A DNA stretch of 9,851 nt. It comes from Anaerolineae bacterium (GTDB lineage: Bacteria; Chloroflexota; Anaerolineae; UBA4142). Below are positions 1-5,718 of the stretch, one piece after another. A program made the translations under genes and the position numbers. Within the stretch, counting starts at the first letter, position 1. Each line of letters begins with the position of its first letter. Under the pieces are notes generated by a model. That model made no database searches. It was not told the origin of the DNA and saw nothing but the letters and a program-made list of their open reading frames with translations. Location of the stretch: assembly GCA_027457205.1 (NCBI GenBank), contig DAIDTM010000296.1, positions 1 through 9,851 on the forward strand, in the 5' to 3' direction.

Positions 1-1109
1 GTATCCTGTCCTGCCGGCGCTGTCGCTGGATCGATGCGCGCCGGCGCGTGAACGTAAAAGCTGGGTTCATCGGGCAGCGTCTTGTCTTTGAAGATGCGAT
101 CAAAACTGGCGCGGTAATCGCCCGACAGAAAAACGTTGTGCACCCCGAGTTGCGGATAACTCTTGTCAACACCCCAGTAGAACATGATTGCGGAGGAAGT
201 GTATTTCAAGCGTCCCAAACGCTTGGCTGCGCCTTCGTCCGGGAGCAAATGGCGATAGACGTACGGCAGATCCGCGTTCGCGACGATCACATCCGCCGCA
301 AGTTCCGAGTCGTCTTGCAAGACGATGCCGGTCGCGCGGTTGCCGTTGACCTGAATTCTTTTCACGGGTGTATTGTAGCGGAACCGCACGCCTTGCGCTT
401 GGGCAATCGATTCCAACGTTTCGATCACGCGGTACAATCCGCCCATCGGAAACCACACGCCATCCGCCAACTCGGTATACTGGATCAAGGAATAGGTCGC
501 GAGCGCGTCGTACGGACTGATGCCGAGATACATATTTTGAAACGTGAATGCCGCCTTGAGATGCGGATGCTGAAAATAGTTTCCAACATTGTCGTAATGT
601 TTTTTCAGCGCTTTCAGTTGAAAGAGGAGCGGCAGATTCTGGGGGCTGAAATAGTCCAGCAGATTGTAAAAATTGCGACCGACGAAACGTTCCAGGGCGA
701 GGTGGTAATGCAAGTGACCTTCGGCGAGATAGCGCAAAAGTCCGCTCAAACTTCCCGGTTCGATTGCTTCGATCTGCTCTCGCATCGCGTGGAGGTCAGA
801 GGTGAGCGCAAGTTCAGCGCCATCGTCGAAACGAATGCGATAGGTTGGATCGATTCGCCGGAGGTCCAAGTGGTCTTGCATCCGCTCGCCGAGCGCGGCA
901 TACGTTTCCGCGAATATTTCAGGCATGAGGAAAAGCGTCGGACCGATGTCAAAGCGATGACCGTCGCGGATGAGTTGATCGCAGCGCCCGCCGGGTTTGG
1001 CGTTCTTTTCGACCACGGTTACTTGGTACCCGCAGCGCGCGAGCCGCGCCGCGGCTGCAATGCCGCCAATGCCCGCGCCAATCACCAAAGCGGTGGGGTG
1101 TGAGTACAT
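1..1109 (-). CDS. crtI: Phytoene desaturase CrtI, 3' part cut by window edge
   Basis: This is an FAD-dependent CrtI-type carotene desaturase, expected to convert phytoene to lycopene at the membrane. The visible 369 residues begin MYSHPTALVIGAGIGG: a Rossmann dinucleotide-binding motif (GAGIGG, residues 11-16), then VVEKNAKPGGR (residues 32-42) and FDIGPT (53-58), all hallmarks of the CrtI family. Family members are about 490-510 residues, so roughly the last quarter, including the conserved C-terminal FAD/substrate motif, lies outside the window. The ATG at 1107-1109 is preceded by AAAGGAG (1114-1120), a good ribosome binding site that begins directly after the crtY stop codon. The gap to crtY is 11 bases, so it is the third crt gene of an operon. 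The exact substrate (phytoene, diapophytoene or a hydroxylated carotenoid) cannot be proved from the sequence. The crtB and crtY neighbours favour phytoene. Confidence 0.93.
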   Translation of the reverse strand, partial: MYSHPTALVIGAGIGGIAAAARLARCGYQVTVVEKNAKPGGRCDQLIRDGHRFDIGPTLFLMPEIFAETYAALGERMQDHLDLRRIDPTYRIRFDDGAELALTSDLHAMREQIEAIEPGSLSGLLRYLAEGHLHYHLALERFVGRNFYNLLDYFSPQNLPLLFQLKALKKHYDNVGNYFQHPHLKAAFTFQNMYLGISPYDALATYSLIQYTELADGVWFPMGGLYRVIETLESIAQAQGVRFRYNTPVKRIQVNGNRATGIVLQDDSELAADVIVANADLPYVYRHLLPDEGAAKRLGRLKYTSSAIMFYWGVDKSYPQLGVHNVFLSGDYRASFDRIFKDKTLPDEPSFYVHAPARIDPATAPAGQD

Positions 1110-1120
1110 GAGTCTCCTTT

Positions 1121-2266
1121 CTAAATCTGATGTAGCACTTGAGTTTGCAAGAATGCGCGCAAGAATTGTCCCGGCGGCAGCGATGCCATCAATGCCAGGT
1201 TCTCGCGCGGCGACGCGCGCTCGTCGAGAAAGTGGAACACGCGCTCGACCGGATTGTTCTTGAACAGATCGGCGAACAGCGACTGGATGCCCGCGCCGTG
1301 CCGGTACATCAACTGCAACATGAGCGAATCGCACAGACGATAGTAGCGCGAGCCGGCGGGAACGTTGAAGGGGGCATCCGTGCGCCGGAGCGAATCCACC
1401 ATCGCGGCAGAATCCTGTTGAATCCGCGTAAAGGCATAACCCGAGGTGGGTTTGACGCGTCCGCCCGCGACGCCAATCGTCATGATGCGCTTGCCGGCGC
1501 GGCGCGGCAGGGGACAATCGGTTAGCGGATTGACGCCGCCTTCGCGCGCGAGGATGCGATAATCTTGGATGCCCAGAACGGTTTCCATGTAGGTCGTGAG
1601 CTCGCGATCGTACTCCGCGCCACCCAGCAAGACATACTCGATCAATGCCTGACGCTCGGACAATGGCAGCACGTAAAAAAAGCGCACGTCATTTTTCTGT
1701 TCCGTGCGAAAGTCGAAAAGCGTTGCTGCCTGCGGATCGAAGGATTTGTTCGGCGTCTCGATCCACCAGCCCTTAAAATGTTGCTGGAGATAATGATACC
1801 GCGACAGGTCGGGCTTGAACTGCGACAAATCGAAGCGACTGTCGAAAGCCCATCGACCATGGAACACCTGCGTGTCCGTGAAGACGCGCACGCCGTTCTC
1901 GTCGTCCTCGATCCGATCCGCGCGCGTGTGCGCGAATTCAACGTTCTCGCGATTCGATAACGCGCGTTGGACCAAGCGGTAAAAATCGATCCCGCGGATC
2001 ATCTGGTACCGATAGTCTCGCAGGTCGATCACGCCTTCCCAATCTGCGCTTTTGAACTGCAACTGATTCCACGAACGACAAACGATTTCGTCAAAGAGGG
2101 TTGGCTGGTTGGTCCAAAAGCACCAGGTGCGATCATTCTGCTCCTTGCGCTGCGGTTCGATAATCAAGATCGCGCGATCGCGCAAATTGCTCTGGATCAA
2201 ATGATAAGCGAGACTCAGCCCCGCCAGTCCGCCGCCAGCGATGATGAAATCGTACTGCCGATTCAC
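1121..2266 (-). CDS. crtY: Lycopene beta-cyclase, CrtY family
   Basis: This flavoprotein cyclase (381 residues) is expected to form beta-ionone rings on lycopene, giving gamma- or beta-carotene. Residues 6-17 carry the FAD-binding fold (DFIIAGGGLAGL). Further CrtY hallmarks are DRTWCFW (45-51), FDSR (141-144), QHFKGWW (162-168), RFFYVLPLS (195-203) with LIEY (208-211, holding the glutamate expected in the catalytic region), and GGRVKPTSGYAFTRI (268-282). The position after EY is Val, where many family members have Thr. I place the start at GTG 2264-2266, which overlaps the crtB stop in the string GTGA and has GGAG six bases upstream. A further ATG at 2309-2311 would add 15 residues of non-conserved sequence and overlap crtB by 49 bases, so I reject it. 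The length fits the family. Translational coupling to crtB is likely. Confidence 0.92.
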   Translation of the reverse strand: MNRQYDFIIAGGGLAGLSLAYHLIQSNLRDRAILIIEPQRKEQNDRTWCFWTNQPTLFDEIVCRSWNQLQFKSADWEGVIDLRDYRYQMIRGIDFYRLVQRALSNRENVEFAHTRADRIEDDENGVRVFTDTQVFHGRWAFDSRFDLSQFKPDLSRYHYLQQHFKGWWIETPNKSFDPQAATLFDFRTEQKNDVRFFYVLPLSERQALIEYVLLGGAEYDRELTTYMETVLGIQDYRILAREGGVNPLTDCPLPRRAGKRIMTIGVAGGRVKPTSGYAFTRIQQDSAAMVDSLRRTDAPFNVPAGSRYYRLCDSLMLQLMYRHGAGIQSLFADLFKNNPVERVFHFLDERASPRENLALMASLPPGQFLRAFLQTQVLHQI

Positions 2267-3204
2267 CGATTTCTCCGCCAGACACCCGGCAATCGGCATA
2301 GTTTCTGCCACGCGCTCACGTGCGCGCGACGATGGAAGACGTCATAGTCATGCGCTTCGATGTCCTCCAGGATCGCGCGGTACAGCTCGCCGGCGGCGGC
2401 AACGGCGAATCGTCCATCTGGATTGAGCATCGCGATGCCGCGCCATGCCTCCGCGTACAGCCGACGGTTGCGTTCGATTTGAAAACGCATGAACGCGCGC
2501 CAGCGTTGATCCACGCGACCCGTCGCGAGGTCTTGTTCGTCCAGTCCATACGCTGCCAGTTCTTTGACCGGCAGATAGACGCGTCCCATCCGCCAATCCT
2601 CGGCGACATCGCGCAGGATGTTGGTGAGCTGCAGCGCGACGCCTAACTTGATCGCGTACGGAAGCGCCTCCGCGCCGGCGAAGCCGATGATGTGCATACT
2701 CATCAGACCAACCGTCGATGCCACACCATACGCATACGCTGCCAAGTCTTCGAACGTGCGATACCGATTCTGCTTCAAATCGCGCGCCACGCCTTCGATG
2801 AGTTGTTCCGCGTAGCGCTGCGGGATTCGATAACGCCGCCGCGTATCCGCCCATGCCACCGCGACCAAATCATCCCGCGGCGGCTCCGGCGATAGCGCTT
2901 GGCGTCGCCAGAGCGCCAGCGATTCTTCCGGATCACAGTCCGGGCAATCTACGATGTTGTCGGTGACCCGGCAAAAGGCATAGAGCGCGCGAATCGCACG
3001 ACGCTTGCCGGACGGTAGCAGCCCGGTCGCGAGATAAAACGAGCGGCTGTACAGCGACGCGATCGAATCACAGTGCGCGTAAGCGCGGGCGAGCAATCGT
3101 GGATCGGCGACGCTTTGAATCGCGGGAGCGGCAATCGAACGCTGCGCTTGGTATGCGAGCGAGAGCAAGCTGCGCTCCCAAGTCTGGGAGTATGGTGTAA
3201 TCAT
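2263..3204 (-). CDS. crtB: Phytoene synthase CrtB
   Basis: This squalene/phytoene synthase family enzyme (313 residues) condenses two geranylgeranyl diphosphates head-to-head to phytoene, the committed carotenoid step. Both Mg-diphosphate-binding aspartate motifs are present: DNIVD (82-86), within the typical context ALYAFCRVTD, and DVAED (199-203), within QLTNILRDVAEDWRMGRVYLP. SRSFYLAT (53-60) is the usual substrate-pocket segment. I start at ATG 3202-3204 because GGAG (3211-3214) lies six bases upstream. A TTG at 3214-3216 is also in frame but overlaps that ribosome binding site. It is the first crt gene on this strand and its stop overlaps the crtY start. Upstream, 48 bases and a palindrome separate it from the DUF2807 lipoprotein gene. 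I see no separate promoter, so it may be read from the lipoprotein promoter. Confidence 0.94.
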   Translation of the reverse strand: MITPYSQTWERSLLSLAYQAQRSIAAPAIQSVADPRLLARAYAHCDSIASLYSRSFYLATGLLPSGKRRAIRALYAFCRVTDNIVDCPDCDPEESLALWRRQALSPEPPRDDLVAVAWADTRRRYRIPQRYAEQLIEGVARDLKQNRYRTFEDLAAYAYGVASTVGLMSMHIIGFAGAEALPYAIKLGVALQLTNILRDVAEDWRMGRVYLPVKELAAYGLDEQDLATGRVDQRWRAFMRFQIERNRRLYAEAWRGIAMLNPDGRFAVAAAGELYRAILEDIEAHDYDVFHRRAHVSAWQKLCRLPGVWRRNR

Positions 3205-3221
3205 GATGTTCTCCAATTGTC

Positions 3222-3248
3222 ATGCTGAGCCGCCAAGCGGCGAAGCAT
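3222..3248. repeat. Intergenic palindrome, REP-like element
   Basis: A 27-base imperfect palindrome fills most of the 48-base gap between the DUF2807 gene and crtB. The outer arms ATGCT (3222-3226) and AGCAT (3244-3248) pair. A tandem GA/GA mismatch follows, then the inner arms GCCGC (3229-3233) and GCGGC (3237-3241) around a CAA loop. No T-run follows on either strand, so it is not a standard terminator. Its edges (TGTCATGCTGAG and GAAGCATC) resemble dispersed intergenic palindromes that I know from many environmental genomes. Copy number cannot be seen here. Confidence 0.6.
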
Positions 3249-3252
3249 CGCG

Positions 3253-3984
3253 TTATTTGCTGCCCAGACTCGTCACCGCGCCCAGTCCGTTGATGTTCTT
3301 GGCGATCTGGGGGCTACCGTAATAGTTGATCGAACCGGTGCCATTGATGGTCGCATCCAGGTTCTCACGCGCCCAGAGCGTCGCGCCGCCCACGCCGTTA
3401 ATTTGCACACGCGCCGTCTGGCTGACCAGATCGCCGGCGCGGTAACTGCCCAAGCCGCTCAACATCGCCGATTGCGTCGTCACCTGCCCGGCAAGATCGA
3501 CGTTGCCTGCGCCCGAAATCGTCACGGCGACTTCTGCCGCGTCGACGCGGTCCAACTTGACATTGCCGGCTCCGCTGACCGTCACCGTCAATCGGTCGCT
3601 TTTCAGATCGCTTGCCTGAATGCTTCCCGCGCCGAGCATTGCAATCGCATTCAGGTTTTTCACCGATAGGTTGAACTTGATCGCCCGCGTGGGAACGATC
3701 GAGCGGCTCCAGTTGTCCCGGTCAAAGCCGAGGATCAGCGTTCCATCCTTCACTTCAGTTTTGATGAGCGGCATAATGTTATCTTCCGCTTCGACCGTCA
3801 GCGCTTCGGTTACGCCTTGCGTGATGGTCACGTCGCCAAATCCGGTGAGCGATACGGCGTTGAAATTGTTCACGTTACGCGCCTCCGTGATCGAATGGCC
3901 CGAACCGGTAATGGTTACGCCCGCGCAGCCAGCTAGCCCCAACGCGAGCACAACGACGCCGAACAAGCCGATTGAGTTTCTCAC
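3253..3984 (-). CDS. DUF2807 (GIN-domain) lipoprotein
   Basis: This is a predicted exported lipoprotein (243 residues) of the DUF2807 / head GIN-domain family, whose molecular role is not well established. A hydrophobic signal (VVVLALG) ends in the lipobox LAGC with Cys20. The mature part is a chain of glycine-marked turns at about 19-20 residue spacing: LGAGSI (117), SGAGNV (137), SGAGNV (157), SGLGSY (176), NGVGGA (196), NGTGSI (214) and NGLGAV (232). This is the pattern of a right-handed parallel beta-helix. The GTG start at 3982-3984 is chosen because GAGGAG (3993-3998) lies eight bases upstream and the signal peptide follows at once. An ATG at 4050 would add 22 non-signal residues ahead of it. 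It is co-directional with crtB 48 bases downstream and divergent from the sensor operon. A link to carotenoid synthesis is only positional. Confidence 0.85.
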   Translation of the reverse strand: MRNSIGLFGVVVLALGLAGCAGVTITGSGHSITEARNVNNFNAVSLTGFGDVTITQGVTEALTVEAEDNIMPLIKTEVKDGTLILGFDRDNWSRSIVPTRAIKFNLSVKNLNAIAMLGAGSIQASDLKSDRLTVTVSGAGNVKLDRVDAAEVAVTISGAGNVDLAGQVTTQSAMLSGLGSYRAGDLVSQTARVQINGVGGATLWARENLDATINGTGSINYYGSPQIAKNINGLGAVTSLGSK

Positions 3985-4126
3985 TTTTTCTTCTCCTCTA
4001 TCAACGATCAGTTTCCCCATTACCATACTGCCAACCCGATGTCCACGCATCGGACAGATGTAGGGTCATCACTCAACGAAAAGACCGGTTTGGCGCGGCG
4101 ACTGTCCCCACGATTTTTGTATCGTC
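3985..4126. other. Upstream region of the DUF2807 gene, promoter not resolved
   Basis: Apart from the ribosome binding site at 3993-3998, this stretch holds no gene. It has two small inverted repeats: CCGATG (4036-4041) with CATCGG (4048-4053), and CGAT (4111-4114) with ATCG (4121-4124), the second next to the NarL-like dyad. The promoter of the leftward gene must lie here or under the dyad, but I find no convincing -35/-10 pair on the minus strand. Confidence 0.5.
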
Positions 4127-4144
4127 CTACCTCAAATGTGGTAG
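4127..4144. promoter_or_regulatory. NarL-like 7-2-7 operator dyad
   Basis: CTACCTCAAATGTGGTAG matches its own reverse complement at 14 of 18 positions. Read as half-sites it is TACCTCA (4128-4134), AA, TGTGGTA (4137-4143). This is the 7-2-7 geometry of NarL-family sites, and the left half matches the NarL consensus TACYYMT at 6 of 7 positions. It is centred about 65 bases before the predicted start of transcription and 22 bases upstream of the -35 box, a usual place for an activator. The operon it precedes encodes a NarL/LuxR-type regulator, so autoregulation is a reasonable inference. It could equally serve the divergent DUF2807 gene. Confidence 0.55.
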
Positions 4145-4165
4145 CGGACTCCCTCTTTTGATTTA

Positions 4166-4194
4166 TTGCCAAAGCCGCCGCGCGTGGGTATAAT
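4166..4194 (+). promoter_or_regulatory. Sigma-70-type promoter of the sensor operon
   Basis: The -35 box TTGCCA (4166-4171; 4 of 6 to TTGACA) and a perfect TATAAT (4189-4194) are separated by exactly 17 bases. Transcription would begin near 4200-4202, giving a leader of about 130 bases before the ATG at 4331. It is the best promoter match in the window. Confidence 0.75.
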
Positions 4195-4200
4195 GACAAG

Positions 4201-4272
4201 TGGAGACTCGTTCAGCGCGTCGGCTGACGAGGAACGGCTCATGGCGGGCTTTCCGCTTGAGCGCGCCTCTCC
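4201..4272 (+). ncRNA. Structured 5' leader, candidate riboswitch-like three-way junction
   Basis: The start of the predicted leader can fold into three helices. P1 pairs GGAGA (4202-4206) with TCTCC (4268-4272). P2 pairs CTCG (4207-4210) with CGAG (4228-4231) and, past one bulged T, TCAGC (4212-4216) with GCTGA (4223-4227). P3 pairs GCTCA (4237-4241) with TGAGC (4258-4262) and GCGG (4244-4247) with CCGC (4253-4256). Junction strands are 4232-4236 and 4263-4267. The 3' arm of P3 can pair alternatively with the downstream terminator stem (4255-4263 with 4279-4287, nine pairs including two G-U). CTCCT at 4269-4273 is complementary to the ribosome binding site AGGAG at 4317-4321. I do not recognise a known riboswitch consensus. 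The folding was done by eye, and the reading frame is open through this region, so an N-terminal extension of the downstream protein is the alternative. Confidence 0.5.
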
Positions 4273-4276
4273 TTTT

Positions 4277-4308
4277 CCCGCTCAGGTCATCGAGCGGGAT
4301 TTGTTTTT
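4277..4308 (+). terminator. Intrinsic terminator (attenuator) in the leader
   Basis: CCCGCTC (4277-4283) and GAGCGGG (4292-4298) form a perfect 7-base-pair, GC-rich stem with an 8-base loop, followed by ATTTGTTTTT (4299-4308). It lies between the promoter and the first gene, 22 bases before the ATG, so it would stop transcription before the operon unless relieved. That is the hallmark of attenuation. Confidence 0.65.
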
Positions 4309-4330
4309 CGCAAATCAGGAGCGAATACGG

Positions 4331-5710
4331 ATGGACGGTCCACGCATAGAAAAACCAGCAGGAAATTCGCCGCGCGCGCTGACGCGCCGCGAATTCTTGC
4401 GCCTTGCCGGCGTCGCAGCGGCGGGCGCGGCGCTCGCCACCTGCGCGCCGCAGACGACAACGCCCACCACGCGCAGCGGCGAAAAAGTTCAACTCGTTTA
4501 CCGCGACTGGCGCACCGATTGGTTTCCGCCGATGGCGCAGCAGATGCTCGAAGAGTTCCACGCGACGCATCCAAATATCCGCGTCTACTACAATCTCGAC
4601 CCGGAGAATTCCGAATTTGAAGCCCAGTCGCTGGCGGACTTGCAAGCCGGCACCGCGCCGGATGTCTTTCAGGGCTGCTGCAGTTTTATTCCGATCTGGG
4701 CGCAGAAAGGTTATCTGCTCGATCTGCGTCCATACGTTCAAGCCGACCTGGACCGCGCGACCATCGCAGACTGGGACGCCGTTCAGTACAAATCGTTTTT
4801 CACGCGCGATGGTCGCCAGTACGCCTTGCCCAAGTACCACGGCGCGCTCGCGCTCTATTACAACAAGGACCTGTTCGATCAGTACCACGTGGACTATCCC
4901 AGCGACAACTGGAATCACGACGACTATCTCGCGGCGATGAAACGGCTCACCCACGACCGCAACGGCGACGGCAAGCCCGACCTGTGGGGCAGCATGATCG
5001 ACATTAGCTGGGAACGCGTCCAGGTGCACGTCAACGAATGGGGCGGACATTTTGTCGATCCCGCCGATCCAACCAAGTCGCAAATCGGCGACTCTGCCGC
5101 GCTGCAAGCGATGGAGTGGATTCGCGCGCGTCTGTGGGACGACCGCGTGATGGCAACCGCGCTCGACGTGCAGAACAAGGGAACGCAGGATGCATTTGCC
5201 GCCGGGCGGCTCGCGATGGTGGAAGACGGTTCGTGGGCGCTGAAAGGCATCCTTACCAACGCGAACTTTCGAATTGGACTGGCGACTTTTCCCGCCGGTC
5301 CCGTGCGCCGCGCGACGCTCGCGACGACGGACGGGTTTGGCATTTACGCCGGCACCAAGCATCCCGACGCGGCGTGGGAGCTGCTCAAATTCTTGATTAG
5401 CCAAGAGTACGGCAGGGCGATGGCGAAGGCGCAGCTCCTTCAGCCGGCGCGCGCGTCGCTCGTCGACGAATGGATTCAAATTATCCGCGACGAATTTCCA
5501 AAGCCGACTCAAGACTTGAATATCGCGGCGTTTGCGGATGGACAGTTGAAAGGGTACTCGGTGATCGGCGAGTCGTTCGCGAACCAAGCCGACGCGCAGC
5601 GGTTGGTCACGAGCGCGTGGCAGCAGATTTTTACGCTCGGTCAAATGCCGGTGAACGAGATGCGGAACGTCAGCCGGCAAATCGAGCAGGCGCAGACGGT
5701 ATCCAAATAG
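4331..5710 (+). CDS. Extracellular solute-binding protein, family 1, Tat-exported lipoprotein
   Basis: This predicted solute-binding lipoprotein (459 residues) belongs to the family-1 (sugar-type) group and acts outside the membrane. Its N-terminus has a twin-arginine motif (TRREFLR, 18-24), a short hydrophobic run and the lipobox LATC (Cys38). The body shows family-1 features: QLVYRDW, ADLQAGTAPDVF (102-113), YALPKYHGALALYYNKDLF (164-182), the calcium-loop-like DRNGDGKPD (209-217), AFAAGRLAMVEDGSW (289-302) and a DAAWELLKFL segment (346-355). I start at ATG 4331 because AGGAG (4317-4321) precedes it by nine bases. In-frame ATGs at 4193 and 4241 exist but would translate across the terminator hairpin. 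No permease or ATPase gene follows. Instead the kinase gene begins eight bases after its stop, which suggests a ligand-sensing role. The ligand is not determinable from the sequence. Confidence 0.9.
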   Translation: MDGPRIEKPAGNSPRALTRREFLRLAGVAAAGAALATCAPQTTTPTTRSGEKVQLVYRDWRTDWFPPMAQQMLEEFHATHPNIRVYYNLDPENSEFEAQSLADLQAGTAPDVFQGCCSFIPIWAQKGYLLDLRPYVQADLDRATIADWDAVQYKSFFTRDGRQYALPKYHGALALYYNKDLFDQYHVDYPSDNWNHDDYLAAMKRLTHDRNGDGKPDLWGSMIDISWERVQVHVNEWGGHFVDPADPTKSQIGDSAALQAMEWIRARLWDDRVMATALDVQNKGTQDAFAAGRLAMVEDGSWALKGILTNANFRIGLATFPAGPVRRATLATTDGFGIYAGTKHPDAAWELLKFLISQEYGRAMAKAQLLQPARASLVDEWIQIIRDEFPKPTQDLNIAAFADGQLKGYSVIGESFANQADAQRLVTSAWQQIFTLGQMPVNEMRNVSRQIEQAQTVSK

Positions 5711-5718
5711 GAGGCGCG

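Noticed and set aside
48..1103. Long plus-strand reading frame opposite crtI (351 codons)
   Set aside because: The opposite strand encodes a clear CrtI protein with conserved motifs. The plus-strand product has no recognisable domain and is a shadow in GC-rich DNA.
2924..2946. Inverted repeat CCGGA/TCCGG within crtB
   Set aside because: It is inside a conserved coding region with a 5-bp stem, expected by chance in GC-rich DNA.
3222..3248. Palindrome as a rho-independent terminator
   Set aside because: No T-run follows the stem on either strand.
4217..4262. Hammerhead ribozyme, suggested by CTGACGA at 4224-4230
   Set aside because: CTGACGA fits the CUGANGA core, but the required GAAA segment and cleavage-site helix are not present in the right places. 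The bases are better explained as the 3' arm of P2.
4193..4330. Earlier in-frame ATG starts (4193, 4241) for the binding protein
   Set aside because: 4193 overlaps the -10 box. 4241 has a GAGGAA ahead of it, but translation would run through the terminator hairpin and add 30 residues before an already complete Tat signal. Not fully excluded.
4163..5680. 505-codon minus-strand frame opposite the solute-binding protein
   Set aside because: It mirrors the codons of the real gene, lacks recognisable motifs and has no ribosome binding site. The same holds for 5881-7380 and 7663-8871 opposite the kinase.
5470..5718. 83-codon N-terminal extension of the kinase frame
   Set aside because: It lies wholly inside the binding-protein gene in another frame. 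AGGAGG just before GTG 5719, followed at once by a membrane segment, marks the true start.
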